DNA of 64,000 nucleotides from Athripsodes cinereus (Eukaryota > Arthropoda > Insecta > Trichoptera > Leptoceridae): contig OX388316.1 in assembly GCA_947579605.1 (NCBI GenBank), positions 12,341,290 to 12,405,289 of the forward strand, read 5' to 3'. Both the position numbers and the translations under genes were made by a program. The notes under the pieces were generated by a model. That model saw only the letters and a program-made list of their open reading frames with translations, made no database searches and had not been told where the DNA came from. The number at the start of each line of letters is the position of its first letter. Within the stretch, counting starts at the first letter, position 1. This document shows, piece by piece, positions 1-12,110 of the stretch.

Positions 1-215
1 GTACTCTACGGAACAAAATTCAATGTGGAATATAATGCAATAAAATATGTCGCATTTTTTTAGAACAATATTGTTAATGTGCTCATTACTTAAAATCATT
101 TTAGTATACCTACAAGTATATTGATTTACTATTTCATGGAATTTTATCTCTGCACTCAGTGAGTATACCAAATTAAAAATTAAAAATCACAGGAGTTTAC
201 ACCAAATTAAATTTT

Positions 216-539
216 TTGAAAATTTATTGGTCGGAACACGTCGAAAACATAGAAGTGTTAACCAGGGTAGGCGAAAAAAGGCAACTCTTTAAGAGAATCA
301 GCCAACAACGAGCTAACTGGATTGGCCACAACATCAGGCACCCAGGACTGCACATCGCTATCGCGGAAGGTAGGACCGAAGGCACAAATGGCAGAGGCCG
401 ACCGAGAGACGCGTATATGGACCAACTGAAGAGGAACATGAACTGTGGCTCATACGTAGAGCTGAAGAGACTGGCTGAGAATAGAGAGGAATGGAGAAGA
501 AAATCCAAACTCGTTGCAGACCAATCCAATGGATTGTAA
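216..539 (+). mobile_element. LINE family F, C-terminal coding end (5'-truncated)
   Basis: An open frame without an ATG (first codon TTG) runs to a TAA at 537-539. It encodes the distal tail of a non-LTR retrotransposon polyprotein: a WIGHNIRHPG segment, then IAEGRTEGTNGRGRPRD, YMDQL, and the hallmark YVELKRLAENREEWRR before the ending DQSNGL. In this family the tail follows the reverse transcriptase domain, which is absent here, so the copy is truncated at its 5' end and cannot move by itself. A second copy with near-identical residues lies on the other strand at 52790-53001. The frame is unbroken, so the insertion is fairly young. No clean target-site duplication was found. Confidence 0.85.
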
Positions 540-540
540 C

Positions 541-1528
541 TCATTATAATTATATACAGTGAGTAAATGCACTGTTTATTCAGCTAGTACAAGCTCAATA
601 CAAAGACCAAAATATACCTACAATGTGACTATGCTCTTTGCATAAATACGAGTTCATTGTCAATGCCATCAAGTTCATGACATCTTAGTGTTAATTTATT
701 ATATTATTCTTTTTTCATTAATTAATAACAAAAAATATAGAATTTAAGCTTCCTGTCATATTGTAAATAAGTTTTGTGACACTTTAATAAAAATAGTTAA
801 CGAAAACTTATTTTTATAGTTGATAGATGATCAAAAACACTATCATTTTCGATGAACGAGACAAGTTTTTTTACAATACCTACACCGTTTCATGAGTAGA
901 GGTGTCTCAATTGAAACAAAATCGTTTGGAATAATATTCCTATTAGGTTTTTGTTTACTGGGTTATTTGGAAGATATCGCGCTTCTGCAATAAACTCGCC
1001 CATTGCACAAAATATATTTGTCTAGTTTAAATTCTGCCATGTCTATTTTTTGATTTTTGTGCAATAAATTATTATTTTTAAGTACTAACCCTGATATTGT
1101 CAAAAAACGGTGCACAATGAAAAAAGTTTTCGATTTTAACTAGACGAAGAAAAATAGTCATAGGTAAACCTCAATAAGTTTGCAACGTGAATTTAAAACA
1201 ATTCCCCAAAAAGTTTCGAGCCGTCGTCAAGATAAGATTTGATTAAATTCTAAAGTTTATAAATGACGCAGGAAAAAATCAAACGTTTTCTTCTAAAACT
1301 ATTTAAATGTTAAAATGCTTTTGGACATTGATAAGAGTTCAAGTTCAATGTTATTTATCTATCTTTATCCATCTAAACCGTCAAGACATATTCCAAAGGG
1401 GAGTTGCTAGTAGATTTACTACATTTAAAAAAATTGTCCTTCCTATGCCAATAAAAGTTAAGTCATTCACGATGGGTAGCATACCTTTTCGCTGAATTGA
1501 AGATTTTTAATGTCTTATTCGAAATGTG
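541..1528. other. AT-rich stretch without recognised features
   Basis: I see no coding, RNA or repeat signature here. A 62-codon frame at 1307-1495 has no recognisable motif and is probably chance. The words around 817-835 (GTTGATAGATGATCAAAA) recur at about 35466, which may mark an old unnamed repeat. Confidence 0.5.
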
Positions 1529-1538
1529 ATATAGGAAT

Positions 1539-1850
1539 CATCATCATCATCATCATCGCCCTCAACGCTCCTCTCGGGAGCACAGGGCAGAAACCAGCCC
1601 CCTCCATTCAGAGCGTCTCTGTGCCAATTGCGTCACCTCTTTCCACGACATTCTTTGCGCTCTGATATCGTTGTCATAGGAACGGTGTATTGTGAAAGAG
1701 GGACGCCCGGGCCGACGGAACCCCTGCGGACGGAAGAACAGTGCTCTTTTTGGCCAACTATCATTAGGGATTCTCAAAACATGTCCCAGCCATGACCATT
1801 GTCTCTCCTGTATTACGGAGATTACAGGTCTCTGCTGGGTGCGCCGGCAC
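1539..1850 (-). mobile_element. LINE family B, 5'-truncated insertion with (GAT)n tail
   Basis: The minus strand encodes an unbroken LINE C-terminus (frame 1562-1864): WSWLGHVLRIPND, then KRALFFRPQGF, RRPGRPS, and MSWKEVTQLAQRRSEWR ending in ALCSREER. The 3' end of the element is a GAT/ATC microsatellite at about 1539-1560. Direct repeats ATATAGGAAT (1529-1538) and ATATAAGAAT (1851-1860) differ by one base and fit a target-site duplication of about 10 bp. That makes the insert 312 bp. Related copies lie at 6768, 31089, 43448 and 62661. The upstream reverse transcriptase and endonuclease are missing. Confidence 0.85.
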
Positions 1851-2008
1851 ATATAAGAATACATGCCTTTTATTCAATTGAATCTTATGGATGAAAGAGT
1901 AAGTGAGAATATTCTTTGCCAGAAAAAACGAAACAGATGTTATTTATTGAAGTCACATTATATTTCAATCATTCATTCCTAAATTACAGCATCTCTCCGT
2001 TACAATTA

Positions 2009-2095
2009 CTACTTCTACTAGGTACTACTAGTCAGCCATCTCTCCACTGCTGGATAAAGGCCTCTTCCAAACTCTTCCAAACGTCGCGGTCTGTG
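2009..2095 (-). mobile_element. LINE family G, 87-bp 5'-truncated insertion
   Basis: The insert matches the antisense of the 3' end of family G (compare 25905-25990 and 49735-49812). It carries the antisense of a WKSLEEAY-type end followed by TTC/TAC-rich tail sequence. It is bounded by a perfect 12-bp direct repeat CCGTTACAATTA at 1997-2008 and 2096-2107, the signature of target-primed reverse transcription. A 138-codon frame that spans the locus on the plus strand is a chance frame. Confidence 0.85.
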
Positions 2096-2107
2096 CCGTT
2101 ACAATTA

Positions 2108-2861
2108 ATAATATATTTATTCAAGAATTGTAACATACCCATGTGTAAATTTATCATTCGAAAGTTTTGTGCCTATGAGACGTCTTCAGGTGTCAAGGTT
2201 GCATTACCTAAAATCAGAGAGAATATAATTATAGATATGTATATCTTTACTATGCATTATATTACATACTATAAGTATTGTAAGGGGTCATTTAAATTCT
2301 TCACAAAATGGCATCATAATTCAAGATTATGATGCGACTTTTCATTATTTTTACATTTTCTAATAACAGTTTAATGTTTTCACTTTTAATTTACGATACA
2401 AGTGTGTAATTATTTTAACCAAATATAATTTTTAATAAAACTCGACTAAACAATTGGTTTGTGTTCCCTCGGTTAACTTTTGAAATTTAAACCTCTTTGT
2501 TTTGTGAATAAAATATTGTTTGCTTATTTTAATACATAGTAACTGTTATATGTTTAGTATTATTTATCTTGAGAAAACCTATGTTTTCCATTATTAAAAT
2601 AAATAAAGTTTCTAAATTTAGTCGAAATAAAAAACATTAGGTACGTATTAATTCACTTTATAGGTACCAGAAAAATATTTTTATATAATTTATCTACATC
2701 AAATTTATGCCGATTTTTTTTAAATCTATCAATTAGTATAATTTCACTTAAATCACCTTACCTTTACAGATAAAAACAAATCTTAAATTATTCAAAATAA
2801 ACAAAAGAATGAAGAGAATGTCTCTTTTAAAGACAAGGAATTTTTTGGCAACTGATTACTT
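2108..2861. other. AT-rich stretch without recognised features
   Basis: This is very AT-rich sequence with no frame, RNA gene or repeat that I can recognise. Confidence 0.5.
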
Positions 2862-3052
2862 CTACTATACCATCACGGCATATACGTCAACTAGAGTAGC
2901 CAGCATGCCAACAAAAAATTAAGACATTCAAGATGGATGACAACCATAATCGCTGAATTTAAGATTTGAAATGACTTTTTCGAACACCTGCCTTTTACAG
3001 GACACTGGTGAACTTAGGGAAGAGAGTGGGATACCAATTCTTTGCCGGGTGG
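2862..3052 (-). repeat. Repeat family A copy, internally deleted
   Basis: Read on the minus strand this follows the full copy at 12111-12342 from its start (CACCCGG, AAAGAATTGG) through GTGTCCTGTAAAAGGCAGG and the ATTCAGCGAT block. It then skips about 40 bases that contain GAGAGGACAACTTGCATG, and ends in ATGCCGTGATGGTATAG and a TAGTAG tail. The internal deletion sets this copy apart from the others. Confidence 0.7.
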
Positions 3053-3286
3053 TCCACGAAATAATCTGATATATTTTCATTATACTGACACATACCTATA
3101 AAGAATATACCATATCATCGATAACAGAAATTGAGAAGGTTAAATATTCTAAGAAATAGAAATAACATGACAATCTATAAAGCGCTGTGTTGTGATAATA
3201 TCACTTCTAGGGCGCTTTACATTTTAAAAATGACATAATTTTAATTAAAAATTGTCGTACTAAAAAAAAATAAACTAATCATCCAT

Positions 3287-3322
3287 CTACACTATCACGG
3301 AATATCTCACAAGTCAGTATGT
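3287..3322 (-). repeat. Repeat family A, 3'-end fragment
   Basis: The antisense of the family A 3' end (ACTATCACGGAATATCTCACAAG) is recognisable. The rest of the element is not. Confidence 0.45.
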
Positions 3323-3437
3323 AAACTTACTGTACTCCTAGGTACATAATATTATACTTTAATTTATTTCCTTAGAAAAGTGCTATAAACTAATAAATAA
3401 ATAAATAAATTGAGTGTTATCCACTCCTGGATTATAT

Positions 3438-3600
3438 TCTTCTTCTTCTTCTTATGGCCTTAAACCCGTACTTCCAGCTCACTCAACCATCGTACGGCTG
3501 CCTCCGAAGCGTCGTGTATTTCTCTCAGTCCCCCGTCAAAGGAATATAGGGGGCACTGCTCCACGATGTGGTCCATGCTCTGGGTTTCCCCGCATGGGCA
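3438..3600 (-). mobile_element. LINE C-terminus with CCHC-type motif and (GAA)n tail
   Basis: The minus strand from 3600 down to the stop at 3460-3462 encodes CPCGETQSMDHIVEQCPL, then an FDGG segment and a final VRWLSELEVRV. The spacing C-x-C-G, H, C-P is the terminal zinc-binding motif found after the reverse transcriptase in several jockey/I-type insect LINEs. A (TTC)n run at 3438-3451 on the plus strand is the element's GAA tail. The coding part is unbroken, and the copy is 5'-truncated. Compare 51655-51840, which carries a related CDCG motif. No exact target duplication was found. Confidence 0.8.
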
Positions 3601-3606
3601 TATATA

Positions 3607-4280
3607 TTTAAGACAGTTTAATTAAAATTCAATTGAATCTTGTTTCTGTGTATGTATGTATGTAGTACCTACTATATAGGTAATAATATGTATGTTACTC
3701 CGCTCCCGGCTACCGTCGGGTTCATGTTTTATGATATCATATTATATTTTAAAGATTTTTTTTTTTAATATTATATCTACATACGTACCAAACTGAGATC
3801 ACCGATCGATAAATCGATCCTTTACACTTTAAAGAAATTATTTATCTATCTCTATTCAATGTTTTATCTAGAGACGTTCAATATCAACATAAATTAATAA
3901 TATCTAACATAGCATACTATGTATAGGTATATTGTATAATATTATGGTCCCTCCCACAAATGGCTTCCAGAAAATATTGTTCTTAGTATTATGTAGATCC
4001 ATATATTGTATTAATGCATAATAAATACTTGCTTACACATATAAAGAATAGTAGAAACATAAAGATATTATTATACTTATGAAAGAATTTAAATCACTTT
4101 GTTTTATTATTGTCGATGTTTTCACCGTTGTTGTTTTATCCATACAGGTTAAAATATATATTGTCATGTTTCGTATTCGATACATTTAAATTTTATGTAT
4201 CTTGTATCTGCCAAACTCTTTTTTCTTTTAATATTTGTAATTGGTATGGGAAAAGTTATAACCTTGTTTTCTATTTGAGT
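3607..4280. other. AT-rich stretch without recognised features
   Basis: It holds short GTAT runs near 3650 and a short CG-bearing patch near 3700-3720. Nothing else is assignable. Confidence 0.5.
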
Positions 4281-4470
4281 CCCCGGTAGAGATAAGTCTT
4301 CACTCTTTTTTTATAAGTTTTTGAGTGTCCTGTGAAAGACGGGTATTCGTAAAATATCACGAACATGACATACTAAATATCTTAATTTTATCGACACGTA
4401 GAGGACAATTTCCATGTTTATTAAGTGTGCCTGGCCTTCTGGCTACCGCACTTGTGTGATATGCCGTGAC
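4281..4470 (+). repeat. Repeat family A copy
   Basis: It follows the family layout: CCCGGTAGAGATAAG start, GAGTGTCCTGTGAAAGACGGG, a diverged middle, GAGGACAATTTCCATGTTTATT, and the end CTTGTGTGATATGCCGTGA. No simple tail or target duplication is evident. The divergence suggests an old copy. Confidence 0.65.
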
Positions 4471-5579
4471 TTTTCATGTAGATCCCTTTATTTTTGGATT
4501 AAATATAAACACTGCGAATTTCATACATATTAAATATATTCTATTTTTCAATGCTAACCACTCGTTTACGAAAGATCAGTGCATTTTGAATATTTGAGAA
4601 TATGAAAATAGGAAGAAAGAGAAAAAATCTTCACTTAATAACTAATTGACCTGTAGAGAGATAGATACGTATTTTATGTGAAAATATTTTTTATTATAGT
4701 TGAATACGTAAATGAAACATTTTTTATACACAAATATTTATCTTAAGTCAACAAACATTAAATAATTATAATATTGAAATTCTGTATCGATTTTCTCATT
4801 CCATGGTAAAATTTCAAATTTAGATTCTATTTTCTAACTTGACAAACTTTTGTATTATTAGTCAGTTAAATAAAATAAAAACATCCTACAATCACCGTGC
4901 CATTTTCTACATTAACCCACTACCTGATAGCTTTCATATAAATTAAGAATAGTATTCTTAGTTGTAGATGTATCTCTCTGTAAACTTTATAATGCGAATT
5001 TAAAATCGTCAAGTTTATAACAATACATTTTACTATTACAAGTAGGTATATTGAATACTTTATTCTGGTACATAAATTAAAACAAAGACAGCATTTCAAA
5101 GTCAAGACAATATAACAATAATGTAAATGGTAGTATTCCAAAATATTTCTATTGGGCATCTCAATCATCAAGTTCTCGTGTTGTTTTTAGTTCTGTTGAT
5201 TTCTTAGCTCTTATTGGTATATTATGTTGTGTATAGTTTTAGTTTTAGTATTAGTATCACACGAATCAAGAATCAAGTCAATAAACATTCCAATGACACC
5301 TCGCCAGATAGAGAGAAAGGTGGGTATAAAACACAAATTTAAATTTTAGACTCGTTATTTTTCTTTTACGAATATCCGTGTTCTGTATGTTGTTAGTTCA
5401 TAAATTGTTGTGAATAAAAAAATACGATTTATCTTTTATTTATTGTTCAGTGCACTTCTAATCCAGAATATACATACCTAAGTGAAGATGTTCGAAATTA
5501 GACATTATATAAAAAGTTTTCAATTTGATTCTTCAATTTTAGCATTAAGATAAGTATGTCTTATCTTGAGTATTTTTTT
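4471..5579. other. AT-rich stretch without recognised features
   Basis: No assignable element or gene. An 83-codon minus-strand frame at 4920-5171 has hydrophobic, low-complexity composition and no motif, and I regard it as chance. Confidence 0.45.
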
Positions 5580-5700
5580 TTAGGTGGTCAGAGGTCCTGG
5601 AAGCAGCGGTGGATAGGGAGGTACTGGTACTGTAGGAGGTACCTAGGCGCAATGGGCCCCCGACCCAATTAGGACAAGGGGAAGAAATTGGATGTATGTA
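5580..5700 (+). mobile_element. Possible LINE 3' end (GC-richer fragment)
   Basis: A GC-rich island in AT-rich surroundings reads on the plus strand with words such as GPRPN and DKGKK near 5650-5690, then a GTAT-rich tail. This resembles the last codons and tail of some insect LINEs, but the match rests on memory of a short motif. It could also be unrelated sequence. Confidence 0.3.
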
Positions 5701-5710
5701 TTTTTTATTA

Positions 5711-5788
5711 TTATTGGCACAGAGAAGATAACCTGCATGTTCCTTACGTGCTGTTAGTCTACTTGAGGGATAAGCCGTGATGTTATAG
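5711..5788 (+). repeat. Repeat family A, 3' half
   Basis: The copy has ATTATTGGCACAGAGAAGATA, a CTGCATG box and a TAAGCCGTGATGTTATAG end, matching the last third of the family A consensus. The CTTGAGGGATAAGCCGTGATG part corresponds to the end that is shared with LINE family C. Confidence 0.55.
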
Positions 5789-6033
5789 ATAAAATTTCAA
5801 AGTCACTATCCATAACATCAATAACCAATTTTGACTGCGGTAAAATCTTCACTATAGCTATAATTTTTATCTGTAGTTAAGAATATATTATTATCTCATG
5901 TAATTATTTTTATATAGGAAGGTAAATCTAAATATAATTATATTTTCAAATAAGTGGGACAACCAGTAGACCTGAAATTAATATTCGTACTTTTTTATAC
6001 GTTTAAGTACCTATCTAGAAAAAATCTGGGCTA

Positions 6034-6292
6034 CACTGAGAAAAATACTAACGAAATTTCACAACGAATCATTGGTACGTACTATCAGATTAGGACCAGA
6101 GATCGTACAAACGATTCATTAGTACGAATCTATAATATTAACTCTTCGCAAACAAATTGTTGGTAAATTTACCAATGATTTGTTTGCGAAGAGTTAATAT
6201 TATAGATTTATACCAATGAATCGTTTGTACGATCTCTGGTCCTAATCTGATAGTACCGTACCAATGATTCGTTTTGAGTATTTTTCTCAGTG
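6034..6292. mobile_element. Foldback MITE (Tc1/mariner-like TA target)
   Basis: Two arms of about 125 bases are near-perfect reverse complements meeting near GGTAAATTTACC (about 6153-6164). The ends are CACTGAGAAAAATACT and its complement, each flanked by the dinucleotide TA (6032-6033 and 6293-6294). There is no coding capacity. A TA target and long inverted repeats fit a non-autonomous member of the Tc1/mariner group, but the superfamily is inferred from the target only. The left arm carries a small insertion near 6050. A 70-codon frame over the left arm is incidental. Confidence 0.8.
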
Positions 6293-6767
6293 TAGGCTCC
6301 ACCTTGTCAGTTGGTGTAAATCACGTGTCAACTTTATATTTTAATGCCCATGTTTGATACTAAGTTTGTGAAATGAAATCATAAGAAACAAAGGTTATTG
6401 TTCTAGCAAAAGTTGAATATAATATTTTTTACTATGGCACACACTAAGTGGTATGGTACATCGAATCATGTCATATAAGTTTAACAAGTAAGAAAGAAGA
6501 ACAAAAATAGAAATGGCAGATCAAAAGAAAGGTAAAAAATATAATGATAAAGGCAATTTCGCAGTATCTACAAATCTAAGCAGATACAATACATGAGTGA
6601 AACTCAGTGGGGGGCAAACTGGGGCAGAATCCCCCCTCCCCCCTTCTAGAATTCAGAATAAATAATATAAGGCAGTTCTTAAGATGTTGATTGAAAACGA
6701 GGATATCGTGAAACGTTTCAGATTCCTATACCTTTGGATGTAAAATGGTATGGACATGTCACAAATG
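6293..6767. other. Unassigned stretch with a G-run/C-run block
   Basis: Mostly AT-rich. At about 6608-6643 it holds GGGGGG, GGGG, then CCCCCC and CCCCCC runs, able to form a GC hairpin or a quadruplex-like structure. The leading CAGTGGGGGGC resembles a hAT-type terminal repeat, but I find no partner end. Confidence 0.4.
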
Positions 6768-7090
6768 ATGCTGTGTGCCGACGCACCCGGTAGAGATCTA
6801 CATATTATCTTCGTAATACAGGAGAGACGGTGGTCCTGGCTGGGTCATGTTCTGAGAATTTCCAATGAAAGTTGACCAAAAAGAGCACTGTTCTTCCATC
6901 CGCAAGGGTTCCGTCAGCCCAGACGTCCCTCTTTCGCAATACACTGTTCTTATGAAAACGGCATCAGAGCACAGAGAATGTAGTGGGAAGAGGTGAGGCG
7001 ATTAGCATTAGAGACGCTCTGAATGGAGGAGGCTGGTTTCTGCCCTGTGCTCCCGAGTGGAGCGTTGAAGGTGATGATAATGATGATATC
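6768..7090 (+). mobile_element. LINE family B, degenerate 5'-truncated copy
   Basis: The plus strand matches family B: RRWSWLGHVLRISN, then KRALFFHPQGFRQP and an EEAGFCPVLPS region that is out of frame. At least two stop codons and a frameshift break it. The tail is GATGATAATGATGAT. It is older than the copies at 1539 and 31089. A 12-bp direct repeat ATCGTGAAACGT lies at 6705-6716 and 7124-7135, but some 35 bases beyond the apparent 3' end, so I do not claim it as the target duplication. Confidence 0.75.
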
Positions 7091-8814
7091 TAAATGAAAA
7101 TTTGGCGACTACCAAATTACCAAATCGTGAAACGTGTTAATAAATAAAAAAAGTGCACACAGTTGATACTTGTGATAGTAAAAAAATTAAACTGCTGTCC
7201 CACCAAGAGAATATCCCGAGAACGCCCTTGATACATATTATATTTAATATCAAACGTCAGAAGAAATTATATGTCTTTTAAATAACATATTTTGTTCTTG
7301 GAATGTTTTGGATGGAAAATCATTGTTGATTTTTTTTATGTTTCTACGACTACACGTGCGAATACTTCGAGAAGTAGGCGTCTTTAAATGTCAAATGAGA
7401 AAAGAAAAAATAATTAGATGTCTTATGTCCATAAACTTTTTACTGAATGAAGTATTGTTGGTGCCATAAACACCTAGTTCAGATATATACAAGTTTACTA
7501 TTACACATTTAACATATCTAATATTTTATAAAAAGTGTTGCATTAATATTGAATTTGAATTTAGAATGATTTTAAAGATGCCATGCGGACTTTTATCCAT
7601 CCAATAGTATATATTCGTCTGCTGACTTGAGGTAGATAGGAATACACTCTTATTTTAAATAAAGTATACCATTTTTAGAACGTTCAGGTTGGGTAAAAAC
7701 GTATTTATTACAAATCTGAGTAGTTTTTTTTTTTTTTAAATTATATATCTATGAGATACCATCACGGCAATAGACATACAGTTTATCCTATTTGTTCTCA
7801 TACATTCAATTTATTTATTAAACATTCAATTTATTCAATAATAAACAATACCTCAAAACAGGAACTAAGGTTGCTGGTGTCAGAGGCGTGCAGTATTACA
7901 ACAATAATTCATAAATTAATTATTTGATATTATAGCAAAACATATGACACCAGAGCAAAACATCACAGAACAGTAACACTATTGAAAACAAAAAAGACAC
8001 CAACACTAAAAAACAACACTACATATGTATACATATATGACATATGCATTTTATCTTCTTACTTTTGTTATAATTAGGTAAGAAGCGCATTCATTGCGCT
8101 TTCTACCGAAAACCTCCAGCCATCGCTTTTTCGAAATTTTCTGGCTACTCCAAATAGATCAAAAACCAAAGTAGGTACCTACATTACTTTTATTCATATA
8201 GTGTTAAGAATAAATTAATAATTACTTACATACCTAATATACCTATTTGTGCAACTTAAGGTTAGTTGGAAGAAATCTCGCCCTCTGTAGGTATATTGAT
8301 TGCATTGAGTGTAATCGATCGAACCAAAAAATTAAATAAAATAATTTTAAAAAATGTTGACGGGTCGAGAGCAATAATTTCGACAAAATATTCAACATGT
8401 GTATACAGCATAGCAGTTCCAAAACAGGTCGCGGCGGCCAACGGAGGCTACAATAAATTAAAATAATGACTGGAAAGAATAAAAACAATAATAATAAAAA
8501 GATATTACATACTTTGTTTCATTTTACAATAGACAAAATATATCAAATTAATAATAATAGGTAGAAATAGGTATTTTGGTATCTACCTATATAATTTACT
8601 GTAGACACTTGGACATAAAACAGTATGTATGGAGATGTTTCATTGTTTATTCTATTTCATCCTATGATCAGTGGCCCTCTACTCGGATACGAATGATTAG
8701 GATCTCTTAATAATTGTAGCATAGAGGTCTCTTTAAAATCGACCCATTATATTGGGTCTCGAGTCAAACAAATTCACTTCCTTCCCGCGAAATATTAAAA
8801 GTAAAAATAAAAAA
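7091..8814. other. AT-rich stretch, possible family A scrap
   Basis: At about 7758-7780 the sequence ACCATCACGGCAATAGACATA resembles the antisense of a family A 3' end. Two overlapping frames at 8243-8488 on opposite strands lack motifs and are probably chance. Nothing else is assignable. Confidence 0.4.
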
Positions 8815-8990
8815 ACTTTATTGTCATAATATTGTGTACAAGCATGTTACATGATTAGGTACAAAAAAAAACAGACATCGCAAATGCAATTTCTTTTTGC
8901 CAACAAAAAAATTATTAAGCAAAAAAACTGAATTATAAATTATATTTAACTATAAATATGTATCTAAAATAAATAAATGAAGCACACATA
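8815..8990 (-). mobile_element. Possible LINE 3'-UTR remnant
   Basis: AAAAACTTTATTGTCATAA followed by a run with GTACAAGCATG resembles the antisense polyadenylated 3' end seen in insect LINEs, as at 21080 (ACTTTATTGATC) and 49503 (ACTTTATTGGCAC). No coding part remains. The call is tentative. Confidence 0.3.
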
Positions 8991-11900
8991 GAACATGCGT
9001 AGAAAGGGAAAAGGAATAGAGGAAATGGAGAAGATCTTTAAGGCATAACTATTAGTAGATATCGAATATACATATCGGCATAACTATTAGTACTGAATAC
9101 AGTATACATACATATTATCAGAAATAACTTAATAATTATTTTATGATGAATTTCAAATTAAAGTAAGTAAGAATATAGCTTTCCTAGATAGGTACTAATG
9201 TACAATACTAGGTCACAAATAACACATATTTCTAAACGAAATGTGGAAATATCCTAACCCAACAACTATGTACCTATAGTCAATGTTTTAATTTTAGGTG
9301 ACCTATGACAATATTATTTAGATGATCTTCAAATATGATTCATGTGTACCTACCTATAACACTTTTTCTATTAATATCAACGATTTTCGACCAATTAAAA
9401 ATGGAGACCATCACGAGATATAGGTACCTATCTACATAAATGTAAAGGTATGTATCCACAATTTTCTCCATTGCATCGGTGTTTTATTTTGAATTCAGTA
9501 ACAGAGAATATAATGTCAAACAAAATGGCTCTACGCCTTATATCTACAATAGAATAATGGACAGGAGAAACGAAACCCGCAACACAAAAGACAAATTTAT
9601 AAAATTAAAAAACAACAACACGTCTCCACTGTACCATGATGTGGGTGCATCTAATTTCATTCATTGTCTTATAGTTTGTATGTATGGACTCTTATTCTAT
9701 ATTCGTTTTCCCCTTTTGGTTCAAAACAAAACGCCTCTTCTTCCGCATAATGAAGTGAGTGTTTTTTCATGCACGACTGACAATAAGAGCACTCCTCACC
9801 TTGATATATTAATCGTGCAAATATGCAAATAGACTCTATTCGACGTATTTTATTGGTCGGTCTCACAGGCCGGATGTCAAACAGTGGTCCGTGACCACGC
9901 CTGCCCCTCCCGCCATCGAAACTCCTCATTTCATCATCACTCCTGACTACCGGTTTTAAAACGGACTAAATACAAAAAAAAAACGGAATTGTACTCGTAC
10001 AATAATTGTGCATACTATAGATATATTGCCCCCTTATGGAAAGATGATACCAAATTCAACAAATGGAAAACAGGTTCAATAATTATTTCGGATACCTTTT
10101 TACTCAGTTGTGATACAATTGTTACAAGAAAAGGATTTCTTCGGAACATTTTTATTATATAACATGTCTCAGGAAGTGATAATGTAATGTGTGTGTCGCT
10201 AATTGTTTCTTCAACAGCTGGGTAGTCTACATTACCTCAAAACACAAATATCATAACTTTTATTTACACATTGATAAACCCATCCTGTTCTAACATATTC
10301 GCTATTTGCATTTTATATTCTTTTCCAACTCTAAATTCGATCAACAGGTATACGGATCTCCGAGGTGTTATGTACTATTGTGGCATTTCTATTATAATAA
10401 AGTTAGATTAATACCTTAGTTTTTATCAAATAACATACCCTTAGCCGTGAAAATGTGTAAAAGCTTTCAAACATGCCGTGTTCTTGTGATAAAAATAGAT
10501 GTTATTAAGTTGTTCCTTTATAATCTATAAAATGCTTTTATTGTGTAAGATATTTAGGGGAAATAACGTGATATTGATTGAAGTAAGGAAGGAATCGTGT
10601 AGCCGCCGAGACATAAGGTCTTTATAATAACATACAATTTGTCATTCTTCATTCTTTAGGCTATAAAAAGCAGATCACATATGACATTATAATAACCTGT
10701 CTTCACGATTATATTGACTATAATCCACTACCTCCACAGATGTTTAAGCTAAAAGATTTTTAACCGCAGGCAAGTACTTAGCTGAAAGAATTTAGAAATT
10801 CCAATATTAGACTAAATACCTAGTTGTGAAAGACGCACGAGAAAGAATTTTTATATTTTCCTATCGAACTAATTTAATCTGAAATAGATTAAATAAATTC
10901 ATAGTATTCTTACAGTAATAGGTACCTACTCACTGACTTCCAATTGTTGAACGGCATGTATAAATTTTATACAAATTTTCAAAACAATGGATCTCCAAGC
11001 CTTTCAGTTAAGTAGGTATGGTAAATTGGCTGTTGTTTCTAGTATTATTTTGTTCCAGATTACGATTGCTGTTATTTACGGGACTTTATTTTATCCAGCT
11101 TAACGATTTTCTATTATTAGTACATATGAATATTAATCATTCAAATAAAGTAAATAAAAAATGTGTGTATAGATAAGACTTGATATTTAATAAAATAGAA
11201 TATAATATAAGTTGTATCCTCTGCAGCAAAGGTAAAGAAGAACAAAAGTTAACTGACCTTTTTTAAGTTTTATGTTAAATGAACATTCAATATTTCTTTG
11301 AAATAAATAAGTATTTCATATCCGTCGTCTAACATACAGGTACACCAAATCTCAAAGCTTTAATAAAGTTGTTAATGTTCGAATATAACACATAGGTATA
11401 TACATCTGATACTCTACTACAACAAGAAAGAGCTTTTATTATAAAGAAGCATATTATAGGTAGGTAGATGAATAATTTCAAAGATGAGATTTTATAATAA
11501 AGTGCTTTTTAGCGTACCTTTGTAAATTAATCAAATGAGTTCATTATTCCGTAGCCATAGTGTATAAGACACCTATTACCTAGCACCTACCTACCAAGAA
11601 GATAAATTCACAAGAATTGCCCGATCTTATTTTAACTTCAAATTTAATTAAATATTTCACCTTTACTTCACACGTTATGCATATTAATAAACGAACCTGA
11701 CACCTGGCAATTTATATACGTCCATATTAAGTTCGTATTGAATACATTTTGGATGATACAAAACATGATCTTTAGAAACCACGTACAAAATGAACCTACC
11801 TACCTTCTACATTGTAATAATATAATATTCATTTTATCTCGAAGTAACTTCACTGGGTGTTCTATAACACAAGATACTACCTACTAGAATAATATTCCTT

Positions 11901-12110
11901 TACATGTTCCAGACGTGGTGCGCGCTTACAGGATTCGCCAAATAGATTAAAGCTTGGTAAAAATATACAACAAAATATATTACGATTTCTATGTCCGAAT
12001 ATTTTACGATACATTTTATGTAATCAATACTAGTCAGAAAACGAAACGCATCTTTGTAATTGAGTACTTTATATTATGGTAAGAAGTAATTAAAAGTTTA
12101 TCCCTTGAAG
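8991..12110. other. Long stretch without recognised genes or repeats
   Basis: AT-rich, with many GGTACC-type words. Between about 9830 and 9960 it becomes GC-richer (CCGTGACCACGCCTGCCCC), and overlapping opposite-strand frames of 117 codons (9479-9832, plus) and 86 codons (9669-9929, minus) occur. Neither shows a domain I recognise. The minus frame has four Cys and a charged middle, but its start and neighbours give no support for a gene. Confidence 0.45.

Noticed and set aside
1916..2332. 138-codon plus-strand frame
   Set aside because: It spans a LINE insertion with a 12-bp target duplication in the antisense direction, so much of the frame is a shadow. The composition is low-complexity and no domain is visible.
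6705..7135. 12-bp direct repeat ATCGTGAAACGT as target duplication of the LINE at 6768
   Set aside because: The right copy lies some 35 bases past the visible 3' tail, so it does not bound the element cleanly.
9479..9929. Frames of 117 codons (plus) and 86 codons (minus), the latter with several Cys
   Set aside because: They overlap on opposite strands, neither has a recognised domain, and there is no second exon or context.
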